Shown: in pieces, positions 1 to 11,130 of the stretch
Numbering within the stretch: the first letter of the stretch is position 1
How the letters are laid out: every line of letters starts with the position of its first letter
Assembly (NCBI GenBank): GCA_015178975.1
Contig: WHVD01000082.1
Location: 248,001 to 312,000, forward strand
Source: Hysterangium stoloniferum
Lineage: Eukaryota; Basidiomycota; Agaricomycetes; Hysterangiales; Hysterangiaceae
Length of the DNA stretch: 64,000 nt
Direction: 5' to 3'
Notes under the pieces: generated by a model
Seen by the model: only the letters and a program-made list of their open reading frames with translations
The model's database searches: none
Told to the model about the DNA's origin: nothing
Translations under genes and position numbers: made by a program

Positions 1-345
1 CTTCTAGAATCTTCTAAATGTCTCAGACTAAAATGTATATAAGGAGCTCAGCTCCAGCCTTGAATATATCATATCATATCATCTTTACTACATTTTATCA
101 GCCACATCAGTGTGCCACTGCAGCAGCAGTTATATTCCATCCCTAGTTGGGCTATTGGACAAATACATACAAACACTTAGTCACCTCTAGTTGAGCTGTT
201 GACATGAGCCAATCCCATTGCTACCTCTAGTTGAGCTGTTAGCATAATCCAATCCCTTAACCACCTCTAATTGAGCTGTCAGTTATCAATCAATAATAAA
301 TAAATAAACATATCAACTGTTCCCTTTGCCACTTCTTAGTTGAAT
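1..345. repeat. Partial copy of LTR family C (cut by window start)
   Basis: The stretch is very similar to 51950-52200 and 36840-36950. It has a promoter-like TATATAAGGAGCTC near 45, a block with CACATCAGTGTGCCACTGC near 105, and repeated CACCTCTAGTTGAGCTGTT units from 185 to 290. No open frame of interest is present. The best copy of this family (51442-52801) has TG/CA ends and a target duplication, so this is most likely part of a long LTR. It ends where the Ngaro terminal repeat starts near 351. Confidence 0.6.
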
Positions 346-350
346 AGTTG

Positions 351-1040
351 TCCAGCCTTGTCCAATTCGGACTGATCTGCGCAAAGCTGTATGGTTGGGT
401 AGTGTTACGACCCGTTCCCGGATGTTTCAATATCCAACTTCCGGTCTCCCACTCCCGACTTCCGATCCCCAACTTCCGACTTTTGACCTCTGACTACGGA
501 ACATCATAGTTACCGTATCATCCGCATTCTTCCCTTGTTCCGCATTTGGTAATTTGTCCGTTGACAAGTATTCACTCGTTTGTTTGTTATATTCCTGTTA
601 CGGAATATTGCCTTCCTAATATGTCTTATTGTATTTCCGTTTTAAGAACACTTCCGTTTCCGTCTTATTATAGTCTTAGTTTGTAGTACAATAACGAGCA
701 GACTTATATTAGTTTCCGCGAATTTGTACTTTACCTTAGATCTGATATCGACTTAGTTTCTTATTCCTTCTCCCGTCTTTCTGTACGCTCGATATTCGGA
801 ACTCTTCGAAACTCTGAATATCCGTAACTCCCATCATAAGTCTCACCTCCGAAATTAAGGACATTGAGCGTTTGCGTAGAGGCGCAGCACATAAGCTGAA
901 GCCGACATCCTGACCCTATCTAGTAGTTCCCGACTTCCCGGTGACTTCCCGATAGTTCCGGAATAAGTTCCTGACACGGCACTTAACAGGTAGGGGGAGA
1001 GTGTTAGCTCTCCGCGTATGCGTGGGAAGACTTGCCGCTC
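351..1040 (-). repeat. Distal split direct repeat of Ngaro-like element, interrupted by solo LTR
   Basis: Bases 351-402 plus 994-1040 form 99 bp that match 1352-1450 in the same orientation, with a few transitions. The solo LTR at 403-988 sits in the middle. With the copy at 1352-1450 and the recombinase ORF just beyond it, this fits the B2 repeat of the A1-ORFs-B1-A2-B2 layout known for Ngaro and PAT-type tyrosine-recombinase elements. The A1 and A2 repeats were not independently recognised. Confidence 0.6.
403..988 (+). mobile_element. Solo LTR of chromovirus family A
   Basis: The 586-bp unit starts TGTTACGACC and ends CACTTAACA. It is nearly the same as the two LTRs of element A (13869-14423 and 20777-21339). 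The 5-bp duplication GGTAG flanks it exactly at 398-402 and 989-993, so it is a genuine insertion later reduced to one LTR by recombination. It lies inside the terminal direct repeat of the Ngaro-like element (351-402 continues at 994-1040). It contains the AGATCTGATAT leader start and the shared CAGCACATAAGCTGAAGCC box described in the findings. Confidence 0.9.
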
Positions 1041-1351
1041 GGAAGGGCGGGCATCTCATGCATCTACAACCTTGCAAAGATACTCCAATAAACAAAATTC
1101 AAATATCTCTCGATATTAAACTGATTATTACTGTATTAAAACTGTTCTCAGCCTAAGGGCAAGGGTGGGTGGGTAAACTAATTCAGAAGGATTAAAGAAA
1201 GATAATGTGTAATGAGCGAAATTATAACGACTGCGAATCGATCGTTGTCGTCATCAGGAAACAGAATGTGTGGGAGTCCCCCATCTGCTCAGCTAGACAT
1301 TGAGTGTCACACTTTCCTGGCAAGTGTGGGATCGTACGACACTCGACACTA

Positions 1352-1450
1352 TCCAGCCTTGTCCAATTTGGACTGATCTGCACAAAGCTGTATGGTTGGG
1401 TAGGGGGAGAGTGTTAGCTCTCCGTGTATGCATGGGAAGACTCGCTGCTC
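1352..1450 (-). repeat. Proximal split direct repeat (B1) of Ngaro-like element
   Basis: This is the 99-bp partner of the repeat at 351-402/994-1040. It lies about 55 bp beyond the end of the tyrosine recombinase reading frame, where a B1 repeat is expected. The 300 bp between the two copies (1041-1351) would then be the A2 region; nothing else is visible there. Confidence 0.6.
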
Positions 1451-1504
1451 ACCCACAATGGCTGCCTACAAACAACGGGGCGAGACTATGCCACCCACCC
1501 AACC

Positions 1505-2690
1505 CTAGGCAGCTGCTGTCCTGTTTGAAAGATTCCTTAAATGATGCGATGTGATCTGTTTGAAGGCCCTAATGTACGTCTGGTATGCTAGTGATTTCCA
1601 TCTGCCCGCTAACCTTACTATTTCAGGGTCAACTCCCTGTGCCAGGAAAAAGGAAGCACCACCGATACGAAATGAGTGGCCGAAGGATGTTCCCCATCCT
1701 TTGTGAGTAAGAATTGAATTTATCCACTCAAGAGCTGCAGTTCTGACTACTGGTCTGATATTGTCTTTGATGTCTCGCCAGCAGAACAGTGGGTCGCTGG
1801 GCCCGGCCGGCACCACTCTCGATAAATTGATCAAGGCTTCGATTGGGCATGTTTCTTGTTGCTCTGTCAAGAATACTGACTGTGTGATACCAGCTTTGGC
1901 TGTTTTCGATGCAGGTAAGTCCAAGAGTGCATAGCACTTTCCATTGTCATCTCAACTAATCATGGCATCCTTTCATTTCAGGTGCTTTCTGGTGTCAAAA
2001 CACAACCTAGATGGTACTGTGACTTCTCCAAAACGCATTAAAAGGCGCATGTCGATACTGCCCAAATGCAGGCATCAAAGGGATCCTCCAGATCCAAAGA
2101 TGATTTTAATGTGAACAGCATATTCAACTTCACTGGAGGCCTTGGAGGTCGTCTACTCGTACTCCCTTGTAGGTTATCTAACCCCCATAGTGACCATTCA
2201 ACCCTTGTGTGCTCATCATCTGACAGTGGTGGTGGCCAACCTTGGGCTATCTGCCAGCCCCTAATTGCTGACAGATACTTTCACGTCACACTGACTGATA
2301 TCGTCTCGAAGGCAGTCCCAGCCGCTAGTTCCTCTCCTAGCAATGATGGGTCTGCTGCTGCTGCCCATAATGCAAATGAGTGTAAGACTGGGAAGGATGC
2401 TGGGAGCCTGTCTGATTCCGCCACAGAAAAAAATGTCACAGAAGATGTGAAACTTGTGCAGGCTGGCTCCATAACTATTCGCCTCCTTCAGTGATGCTTC
2501 TGAGGCCAAGGATGCAATTGCCTGCAAGACTGGATGCCTCATTGTGGATGGTGGTGGGGCGTTGATCCCCTTCCATTTGAATAGCCTCTTGTTTGCCTTA
2601 CATGGTGGTCTGAGATTCGATGGAACTCCTTGCAACCGGCTTGGTGCTGATGTTTGTAATGTAGGGGAAAATGGTGCTGATGTCAACACG
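1505..2690 (-). pseudogene. Tyrosine recombinase of Ngaro-like element
   Basis: The C-terminal catalytic domain (1924-1505) shows the H-x-x-R box as GHSFRIGGAS, then AGRW and the nucleophile tyrosine in YQTYIRAF. The upstream part, in shifted frames between about 2550 and 1925, gives a core-binding domain (HPVLQAIASLASEASLKEAN) and the first catalytic Arg region (LMRFGEVTVPS). Enzymes of this family insert circular DNA intermediates by strand exchange, instead of a DDE integrase. Two in-frame TGA stops at 1973-1975 and 1952-1954 fit CGA-to-TGA changes, and there is at least one frameshift. It is not functional as written. Confidence 0.8.
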
Positions 2691-2694
2691 GTTG

Positions 2695-3217
2695 CTACAA
2701 TAATTGGATCTGATGCGCCAGGTGCCCAGGAATATCGACTCTGGCTTGTGTTTCGGCTTTTGGAAAACCCCTGAGGAATTCACCAATATGCCCTTGTGAT
2801 AGGGCATCTGAAACATTGTCCCTCGACGGTACGTATATTGCCTTCAGCTGTATACGGTTTGATACTAACAGTTTGTAAATCTCTTTTAGAATCTTGTTTG
2901 TCTCCTTGCTGCGTGATTGGCCTTTGTTTAAAACAGCTATCACGCCACTGTTGTCCAACCGCACCAAAAATTTCAACTGTTCTGGGCTCTGCTGTTGCAT
3001 CCAATCCTGCTGTAATGCCACCCGTAGGCCCATCTCGACTGCAACGGCTTCAGCCCAGCCAATGTTGCACTGGCAATGTGGACCCACTTTGAAGCTGGGT
3101 GCCCATCTCTATGCTGCCCATTGGTTGTCTACTACGATGCCCAACCCAAAGGATGTGCTGGCATCACCCCACCATCCCATGTCCACTACCTCTGGTGATG
3201 TGATTGGTAACTCATTT
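2695..3217 (-). pseudogene. RNase H domain of Ngaro-like element
   Basis: Reading starts at 3217, right at the solo LTR insertion, with a segment containing WWGDASTSFG (first catalytic Asp). It continues through EAVAVEMGLRVAL (Glu), VRLDNSGVIAVLNKGQSRS (Asp) and YVPSRDNVSDALSQG (final Asp). This is the RNase H arrangement of DIRS-type elements, where it directly follows the RT. A TAG stop at 3109-3111 probably replaces a Trp. The domain was fused to the RT at 3861 before the LTR inserted. Confidence 0.75.
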
Positions 3218-3860
3218 TGTGAAGAGTCGATAGATTCTGACCGTTCGATATACGAAGAATAGTGTTTATTCAACTACTATTAGCAGGTATTGACCGTTCA
3301 GTACAATACCGTAGATTACTAGACAAGCAGTACTAGTAAGAAGACACGCTACATGTCACAAGAGCAACTGTACAGTTGCTCTTGACGGCTAGAATGAAAG
3401 AATGAAAGAGTTGACCTTCACGGTACAACTCGTAGCTAGATGTAAAATAGATAATCAACGCGAAGCTGAATATCTAGAGTAAAGAAATAATAGCATGAGT
3501 CGACTATAATGTCGACTAGCGCAAAGACCTTAGATTGGAACTTGACCTTCGTGGTTCGAGTCCAAAGTACGTTAGTATGCAAGAGAATACTACTTTTAAA
3601 GGTAGTTGAGACGTTACCCTTGACACCTCTCGCTATTCGACGTCTGGGTCGTTTACGAGGTGGTGTCTGCTGGGTAAAAGTGTCTATTCTTTTGGCGCCG
3701 AGAGCACCCATACGTATACACAAAGCTTCGAACTACAAAATAAAGGTATGCTCGAAATATAGAAAGAATATAAAGAAAGAAAATAAAAGATAAATAATAA
3801 AGTACTATAATCCAACTATTATTCCTTAGTCCAGGTATGCATATATGCATACCCTTTACA
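3218..3860. mobile_element. Solo LTR inserted between RT and RNase H
   Basis: The 643-bp unit starts TGTGAAGAGTCG and ends CCCTTTACA. It is flanked by the exact 5-bp duplication CATTT at 3213-3217 and 3861-3865. The first 50 bp resemble the LTRs of the gag-only element at 5333-11604 (TGTGAAGAG, TTCTGACCGTTC, ATATACGAAGAA), so it is a diverged member of the same LTR group. Removing it rejoins the Ngaro RT and RNase H frames. Confidence 0.85.
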
Positions 3861-4792
3861 CATTTGGTAGGTGGAGAAGTATATACTGAATCCATGATAT
3901 ATCTGCCTGGACTGCTGCACCTGGGGATAATGATGCTCTCCTCAAATGAGGCGATGGAACGTAAGAAAGGTCTTATCCACGGAAAAATGGATGAGATGTG
4001 CACTAGTTTCCCATGCAGTCTGTCTGCTTCCTTCCCTGAGAAACATGCATCTTCCGCTGCCCAGCCCTTGATCAAGTTCAGCATTGCATCTAGCTTCTCC
4101 TTTGGTACTGAAACTGTTTTGGTATCCAGGTTCCACGAAAAACCTATGTACTTCTGGATTGATGAAAACGGTCTCGTCTTGCTCTGGCTCCATGGCATGC
4201 TGAATTGTGCTGTCAGGGCAATGAACTCATCTTCGGTCCATTTCTGACCTGGGAGGCGCATGGCCAGGAAATCGTCTACCCATTTGAGTAGGTGTCCAAA
4301 GCCAGCCTTCTGATATAGAGCTATCAGCATGTCAGCTATGCTGCCAAACACCCCAGCACTCGAAGCCAGACCAAATGCCACTGCACAGTTGACGTACACC
4401 AGGCCATTCCAGCAGATGCAACAGGCATTCTGCTGGCTTGGCTTTACTGGCGTCATTCGGTATGCTGCTGAGATGTCGAATGTGGCTGCTACAGAACCTT
4501 TTGGGAGTGAGAGAATCAATGCTGCAGCATCTGCAAAGGTGCCCCATTCTGTTGGGAAGTCGCTGGGGTTTATGTGGCTGTTTATGGAAGAATGAGATGG
4601 GTCCCCCCAGGGGAATGATAGGTTTTGTATTAAGCGGTAAGTACTTGAATTCGGTTTCGGTATTAGCCCCAGGGGTGACGTTTGGAACGGTCCAATAATC
4701 TGCTCCAGCTCCTCTGGCGTGAAACCCCTGGAATAGTGGCCTATTTTTTGTTCGCTTGCTATATAATTGTCTATAAAGTCTGTATCTACCAA
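3861..4792 (-). pseudogene. Reverse transcriptase of Ngaro-like element
   Basis: About 310 residues of DIRS-type RT. Visible motifs are SPLGLIPKPNSSTYRLIQNL, the first Asp in VAATFDISAAYRMTPV, AFGLASSAGVFG, and the active site LLKWVDDFLAM, where VDD replaces the usual YxDD as is common in this group. The thumb region follows (QKYIGFSWNL, KLDAMLNLIKGW). It is joined upstream by frameshift to a Gag-RT linker (4965-4793) and interrupted downstream by the LTR at 3860. The frame also continues open into the LTR; those residues are not part of the protein. Confidence 0.8.
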
Positions 4793-5332
4793 TGATGATT
4801 TGTGGTTTTTGAAAAATTACTGTATGTAATATGTGATCCTGCACCCAAATGTCAAATCCTTCCATTAAACTTGTTATAATATGTTGCCAGTCCTGTTGAA
4901 TGCCATATTTACTTAATGTACGCACCGCTTCAATGGGGTTGAGCAGCGTTGTGACCCATCTTGGGTCAGAGCTGTCTGCAGGCACCTGCTCCGTGGTTGT
5001 CTTCGAAGCAGATGCTGCAGGCGTGAGTGTTGGTGCAGCTGTCACCCTGCTTGCACTGTGATCTGAGGGCCCAGTTGAAACAGAATTGTTCTCCATTGGG
5101 GGCGGCAAGGGCGTGCTTGTTTTTGGCCCCTTGTGCAAATGGGGCTGCAGGCTTACTGGCAGTTGTGAGTTTTGACTTGCATTCTGCTGGAAAGTGTCCT
5201 TGTGTTCTGCACCGAAAACAATGCAACGATTCCCTGTCTGTGTGTGGCCTCTTTGATGATGGCCCGTGCTGGGGCAGTGCTGCTGCTGACCATGTGCGTT
5301 TAGGTGGAGTGATTGGGGGGCCGCTTGCTCTC
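4793..5332 (-). pseudogene. Gag C-terminal part of Ngaro-like element, zinc knuckle
   Basis: Between 5332 and 4966 the frame contains a CCHC knuckle (CFRCRTQGHFPAEC, C-x2-C-x4-H-x4-C) followed by a Cys/His-rich segment (CFNWALRSQCKQGDSC and CSICFEDNHGAGAC). It ends in a stop near 4966. A second frame carries on to 4793 as a Gag-RT linker (GIQQDWQHIITSLMEG). The upstream half of the same frame lies across the nested LTR element, at 11815-11605. Confidence 0.7.
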
Positions 5333-5808
5333 TGTGAAGAGTGGTGGAAGTTCTGACCGTTCTATATACGAAGAAATGAGTAGAAGAGGAGGATATTGAC
5401 CTATTCAGTGCAATATAAGAGAAAGTGAGAGAAAGAGCACAAGATGACGAAGGAGTCAACGAGTGCAATGGTTCAAGTGGAGGCCTCGACTATTACAGTT
5501 CGAGGCCAGAAGTATTCAGTAGTTCAGATAATGCTACCTATGTGGTAGCTGACACGTTACCCTGATCACCGCTCGTAGTAGACCTAGTTTGTGTCTTACG
5601 AGTGGTGGTGGTTCTTGGGTTAAAGTGTGTCTGAGTTCCAATTGGTGCTGAGTGCACCCACAAGTATACACAATGCTTCGAACTAATGAAATAGCGATAT
5701 TTGAAGAATATGAAAGATAGTAAAATATGAATAGAATATGTAAAATATAAATTAAATAAAAGGAGTGTTTTACCACAATGAAACTGTGGTAAAAGCATAC
5801 TCCTCACA
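5333..5808 (-). repeat. 3' LTR of the gag-only element
   Basis: This is the left LTR, which is the 3' LTR in minus orientation. It is bounded by TGTGA and TCACA. It differs from the right LTR at only a few positions, for example one three-base indel near 5609. The run of G on the minus strand at 5811-5817 is the likely polypurine tract. Confidence 0.88.
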
Positions 5809-6769
5809 GTGCCCCCCAGTTCAAAGGGATGTGCTATACGAAGTTCTGGAAAGCTTCGGGGATGCCCCCCAGGTGTCTTGTGTGGAGCCCCCCAAACTGC
5901 AAGGTGCCGAGACCCCAGTATTCGAAGAGAGGTTGGTGGGTTTATGGGCAGTAAGGAAGAATGTCGATGTGGAAAAAGGGATAGAAGGGAAGGGGAAAAA
6001 AATAGATCCATTCTTTTCCTTCAGTCCCTAGTCGAGTACTCCTTCAGTCCTCGAACAGCAAATTGACTACTTGATAGCCTTCTAGACACTGCCACATTGT
6101 CTCCTTCCAGGACACGAGGCATTCCTCATAGTAAATGTCCTGTAGGCGGACAGACTGTCATGTAACTCGTTGGGCAGTGCATCTTGGGGTTAGGAGGGTA
6201 AGCTATCATTAGAGTCCATCGGAATCTCCTCCTCCTTAAATGAGTACTGGAGGAGGTTTATGATGCTTTGCTGTGGCGAGATAGTGTAAGACTCGGGATT
6301 AGGATCTTTCCATGCTGCTAGTCTATGGGACCTAGCAGCATGCCAGGATGTATACCCTATACCCCCTATACCGCCCCCCACTTTGCGATATTGTGATTCC
6401 ACCACGATCTCACAAATTAACCATTATTGTGCACCAGTCTGTGTTCCCAAAAGGTCTAGCCCATGGTAGGTCTAGAAAGTGTCCAGAAATGCTGCGAGTA
6501 GGTGGGCAAGTCCGGAGGAAAAAGAAAAAATCACAAAATCGACTGAGTTCAGTACGATTGTAATAATGAACCCGAATACAGTACTTGAGTTGGGTGTGTA
6601 CGCATTCCTCGCTCCAAAATCCCAACACTGGCACATAACCGCTTTTCCTGCCCCCATCGCAGCCGAATTTGACATCACAAGTCACGCCTATCAAAAATGC
6701 GTGTCGTCGCTATGCCTAATGAAAGCACACGAACTGAAATCGAAAGTGAAAGGGGTGAAGGGGAAAGAG

Positions 6770-7440
6770 TCCCTGTCTGTTGGCGAGACGTTGTCAGGGT
6801 ATGGTGTTGCACAACCAGAGGGCTACAGGCACGTTGACATGTGTGAGAAGCACACTCATGAATTTGACTGCGAGTGATGAGCACATTGACACGACTCGCG
6901 AATTCCACTGGAAGTCTGTGTTCATCAGCGAAGTCGTTAAGGTGTGGTGTTGCGCGGCCAGTGAGCTTAGAGTGTACCACCGTCGTTGTTGCATCGTCAC
7001 GGATGTCGCACACCTTCCTGACACTCGTACTCCGATGTCAACCTGGACCGCCGCCACGCCTTGTTGGAAGGCGTGCACTGCACTGAACCCAAACCCAAAC
7101 TTGTCGAACAATGCTGCTTATAATGGATGGGTAACTGGACATTCGTGACGAGTTCCATGTACCCAGGAGGGGAAAGAGCCCGTGTCCATTGGCGAAATAC
7201 TGTCAGGGCACGGTGTTGTGTGGCCAGAGGACTACAAGTGCATCGATGGGTGTGAGAAGGATGCTCGTGAATTTGACCGTGAGAGATGAGCGCATCAATG
7301 CAACTCGCAAATTCGACCACAAACGACGAGCGCGTTGGTGTGGCTACTGAACTCCATTAGAAGTCAGCATCTGTCAGTGAGGTCATTGAGGCATGGTGTT
7401 GTGCAGCCTGTGAGCTACGAGCGCATCAATGTAGTATATC
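6770..7440. repeat. Direct duplication, about 410-bp period
   Basis: The segment from about 6778 (TTGGCGAGACGTTGTCAGGG) recurs, diverged, from about 7190 (TTGGCGAAATACTGTCAGGG). The two copies stay parallel through GTGTGAGAAG, GAATTTGAC and GGTGTTGTG blocks. It lies inside the gag-only element. No convincing coding frame is seen across it. Confidence 0.6.
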
Positions 7441-7910
7441 TTCAAGCTGTGCCCCCACACCGTATTTGCACACCCGTGTAGCACAAGTTGTGCACTCATG
7501 TAGCCCAGTCGCATGGTCGTACCGTTGTGCAGTTGCACCATCACGCAGTTGCACCGTCGTACAGTCGTGCCATCGTGCTGTAGCACAGTCGCGCCGTTGT
7601 GCACCCGTGCAGCACGGTCGTGCAGTTGTACTGTCGTGCAGCGCGATTGCGCAGTCACACCATCGTGCAGTCGCACCATCGCACTGTCGCGCAGTCGTAC
7701 AGTCGTACCGTCGTGCAGTCATACTGTCGCGCCGTCGCGCACCCGTGCAGCGTGGTCGTGCAGTCGCACGCTTGTACAGCACGATCGTGCAGTCACACCG
7801 TCGTGCAGTCGCACCGTCGCGCTGTCGCACGGCCGTACAGTCGTGCCGTCGCGCACCCGTGCAGCGTGATCGTGCGGTTGTGAACTCTTGCTGTGCAGTC
7901 ACGCAATCGC
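7440..7910. repeat. GC-rich minisatellite (GTCGTGCAGTCGCACC-like)
   Basis: Short units of the type CGTGCAGTCGCACCGTCGTG are repeated with many point differences for about 470 bp. All frames on both strands are open and give meaningless Arg/Ser/Val/Thr-rich repeats, which is a composition effect and not a gene. Confidence 0.8.
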
Positions 7911-8639
7911 ACCCTCATACCCCGTCCCTCTATTTTTCGACGTTCCTTTGAAATAACCTCTGCTATAAGATTCCCCAGATGTCTCCCCAACCAAGAGAAG
8001 TTCCGTCGACACCGTTTCCCGCAAGTCAACAACGTTGTGGGACAGTAGTAGTGTCGATGCTGATGACAAGGAGTGGGGAAGAGTGCGAGACCGAGGTCAG
8101 GACCAAGACTGACATCGAGACGAGTCACGGGTTTTACTGAAGAAGCAAGGTGAAGGTTGAGATGGTGTGAAGTTATCAGGGCAGTGTCGTAAGGCGTCGC
8201 ACACTGAATCCGAATCTGTGAATGGCTGATCAGAAAGTGTCACACACCGAGCCTGAAAGTCACGAAGGTCAAGAAAGGCAAAGCTTCGACTATTTCAGTG
8301 CGAAGCTCTGACCATGAGGAAGGATCTTGTTGAACGGTGTGTACCAAACCTATGAGTTGCAAGGGTCAGAAAGGAAAAGCTTTGACTATTTCAGTACAAA
8401 GCTTTAGCAGAGGGGAAGGCTAAGAGTAGAAGACGGTGTGAAGGCGTCGTTGTGAGGTGACACGGCCCTGTGTCCACATGTGTCCACAAGTTTTGGAAGT
8501 CAGTCTTTTACTCTGTCGTACTCGACCGTCAACCTCATATCCTCATTGTTTGGAAGGACTGAGTAAGGTATGTCCACCTCTCTGGCGTTGTCTTGCTCGG
8601 TGATGCCATCCCTATACTGACTTGCACACTTTTGAACCG

Positions 8640-9580
8640 CTGCACAGCGCACCCTTGAACTGCCGCACGGCGCACCCTCGAACCACATCCCTGCCGCAGT
8701 TGCACATTTGCGCAGCACACCCTTGAACTGCACCCATACTCCTGTGCTGTCGCACCCGCATCCGTGCACTGCACGCGGGCAGCACATCCTCGTGCTATGC
8801 CCATACGCCCGTGCCTACACAGTGCACTTGCGTCTCTCAAACCGCACCCACCACCATGCGTTGTACCCCTACGCCGTACCCATCCGCCCACACCCCTACG
8901 CCCGTACTTACGCAGCGCACTTGCGTACCCATGCGGTGTGCCCACATCCGTGCGCCGCGCGTGCGCACCACATCCACGCCATACGTGCACATCCACGTCC
9001 ACACGCCTCCACACACCGCGCGCACCACGTCCACGCACCGCGCAAATGCACCACATCCCGCACGCGCGCACTACATCCACACGCCACGTGCACGCACCAC
9101 ATCCCGCACGCGCGTGCACGCACCACCTCCACATGTCGTGCGCACACACCGCCTCCACGCATCATGCGCACGCACCGCCTCCACACGTCGTGCGCATGCA
9201 CCGCCTCCACACGTCGTGCGCACGCACCACCTCCCGCACGCACGCACTACATCCACGCACGCACACCTTCACACGTCACGCGCGCACACATTCACATGTC
9301 GCGCAGTGCACCGGCGTCTTCAAACTACGTCCATGCGCCGCACCTGTGCACCCGCGCAATTGCGCCTTCAAACCACGCACCGGACCTGCGCACACCCGCG
9401 TCTTCAAACCATACCCATGCACCACACTTGCGCACTCTCGCAGCAGGCTCGCACACTGCATCCAGCTCTCGACCATTTCATTGGCGAGACTGGTGACGCA
9501 GTCGTTTGCATGCTGCCACACCTGCATCCATGCACCGCACCCATACTCCCGCACACTTGCACCTATGTGCTCACGCACTG
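8640..9580. repeat. GC-rich minisatellite (CACGCACCACCTCCACACG-like)
   Basis: Units near CGCACCACCTCCACACGTCG are repeated from about 8640 to 9580, densest at 8990-9300. Both strands are open in several frames (His/Thr/Pro-rich one way, Val/Arg/Gly/Cys-rich the other), so none is taken as a gene. Two similar blocks near 9470 and 9590 share CTCGACC/TTCATTGGCGAGACTGGTGAC-like text, suggesting duplication of a larger unit. Confidence 0.75.
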
Positions 9581-9907
9581 CACCCCACTCTCGACTGTTC
9601 TATCAGCGAGAGTGGTGACAAAGTCGTTTGCATGCTCTTGCTGGCAATAGGTGACGATCCCATATGTGCCTTCTCCTATACCCCCTCTACTTCCCCCCTG
9701 TTGTGATACTGTTGTTCCAGAACAATCTCTCAACATAATGATTGTCCCCCATATGATGTAATCTTTGAGGGAGCGTCCCGGGTCGAACGGAAATGTATCC
9801 GTCCTTGGCTTGGTCTATCGAGGGGTATCCTTCACGGTGTGTCCATGATTGCCTTCCATTCGCAGAAACCTTGTCAGTGCCCCCCATGCTGGAATTAGGG
9901 GCTTGTG

Positions 9908-11047
9908 TCAACGACTTCCCAGTGTTGTCTCCATGGGAAGACTTTTGTTGAGCTCTGTGAGATGGGATAGCTTTACCATTAGTGAGTCCTGTTCCGAGCC
10001 TTTTATATCCTTAAAACCATCATCTGATTTCTGCTCTCCAGTTCCCAGGCTTCTATCGCAATTCCAATCGTTCGAGTTATTGGACGACTTGTTGGAAGGT
10101 CCACTCGGGGAAGTAAATGGAATAGGATGGATAAGTGATGGATGGTGAGATTCGTCAGGACACTGCGAATCTCGACCTGAGGATGATGGGGAACTGGAGA
10201 CGACTTTGGCTGTGATCTTTTCTGCAGACGCATTCGAGAAAGACGACTGTCCATTTTTGGCAGTTGATCTGGCATAGATTCCAGGACATTCTTCGTGAAA
10301 GGGACCAGAGGGTCTTCGTGTTGGCTCATCAAACCCATTGAGCAATTCCACCATCATCTTGTTACATCTCTCCAGGTTGTGCATCAATCTCGACCTGAGA
10401 GTAAAGTAGGCGAAGCACACATTCGAGGGTTTACCGTATATGGATTCCTTCAATGTTTGAATGTATAAGAAATCCGTATCAACCCTTGGCATGATGTGGT
10501 CCCCTCTGAGCAATACATGCATAATCTGTAGCAGATCATCATGCACACAAAGTAAATCAGTGAGGAGAGTGAACAGTTCCATCTTGATACCCGCTATTCC
10601 CTTTTCTCGGAAGAACATCACATCGTTTGACCACTTTGGGATCAGCTTTGTTACCCCGTCGAGAGTTCCAGGCCAAGTGAATAAATCATGTGCTGATATG
10701 ATGCCATGATACCGACCTAGCCAAACTGCTACTGTTGCAGGCATGGATGGGTATCTAGTCCTGTAATCCTTCGTGGCAGCGATGACCTTATCTTTCAAAA
10801 CTCGAGGAGCATAGTAAGAGCCCCACTTCACATTGGCAGGCTCCGAATAAAGTAATTGGTCATGATGCTTGAGCATAACTTGTCTCGGCGGGAAGACCAG
10901 GGTATTCTTCACGAAGGTGTGAGCATTTTGCCTTTCCAAGGGACTCGACTGCTCGAAGTTCGAGTTACCTTCCATTTGACCAGATTCACAATGCTCAGCG
11001 TGCGAGGAGTTCCAGACAGCCTTTTGCGAAGTTGCGAATGTTGACAC
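9908..11047 (-). CDS. Gag-like protein of the non-autonomous LTR element
   Basis: 379 residues, starting at an ATG 83 bp inside the 5' LTR and intact to its stop. The first 240 residues are mostly helical-looking and well-behaved (KWGSYYAPRVLKDKVIAATK, YGKPSNVCFAYFTLRSRLMH, ERCNKMMVELLNGFDEPTRR). The last 140 are Ser/Pro-rich and disordered in character. No CCHC knuckle and no protease motif are seen. Position next to the PBS and intactness in an otherwise non-coding element argue for a capsid-type protein. This is inferred from position; I do not recognise the family with certainty. It could instead be a captured host gene. Confidence 0.55.
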   Translation of the reverse strand: MSTFATSQKAVWNSSHAEHCESGQMEGNSNFEQSSPLERQNAHTFVKNTLVFPPRQVMLKHHDQLLYSEPANVKWGSYYAPRVLKDKVIAATKDYRTRYPSMPATVAVWLGRYHGIISAHDLFTWPGTLDGVTKLIPKWSNDVMFFREKGIAGIKMELFTLLTDLLCVHDDLLQIMHVLLRGDHIMPRVDTDFLYIQTLKESIYGKPSNVCFAYFTLRSRLMHNLERCNKMMVELLNGFDEPTRRPSGPFHEECPGIYARSTAKNGQSSFSNASAEKITAKVVSSSPSSSGRDSQCPDESHHPSLIHPIPFTSPSGPSNKSSNNSNDWNCDRSLGTGEQKSDDGFKDIKGSEQDSLMVKLSHLTELNKSLPMETTLGSR

Positions 11048-11130
11048 CTTGCAGCTGTATAGTTAGAATTTCGTATTTGAATATAAAGATTTTCTTCGTA
11101 GGGAAAGAGCGGTCCGGCCCGGATCACCAC

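Noticed and set aside
3653..3860. C-terminal extension of the Ngaro RT frame into the solo LTR
   Set aside because: The target duplication places the LTR boundary at 3860; the residues beyond it are accidental.
5534..5776. Short frames in the LTRs at 5333-5808 and 11131-11604
   Set aside because: They occur in both LTR copies only because the LTRs are identical; hydrophobic low-complexity peptides with no recognisable domain.
7440..7910. CRISPR-like regularly spaced repeats
   Set aside because: Units are short, degenerate and contiguous without unique spacers; the genome is eukaryotic and no cas genes are present.
7440..7951. Several overlapping open frames of 95-160 codons on both strands
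   Set aside because: All arise from one GC-rich minisatellite; every frame is open and the peptides repeat the DNA unit. No gene signal.
8535..9650. Open frames of 200-285 codons, His/Thr/Pro-rich or Cys/Val/Arg-rich
   Set aside because: Same reason: a CAC/GTG-rich tandem repeat leaves all frames open on both strands.
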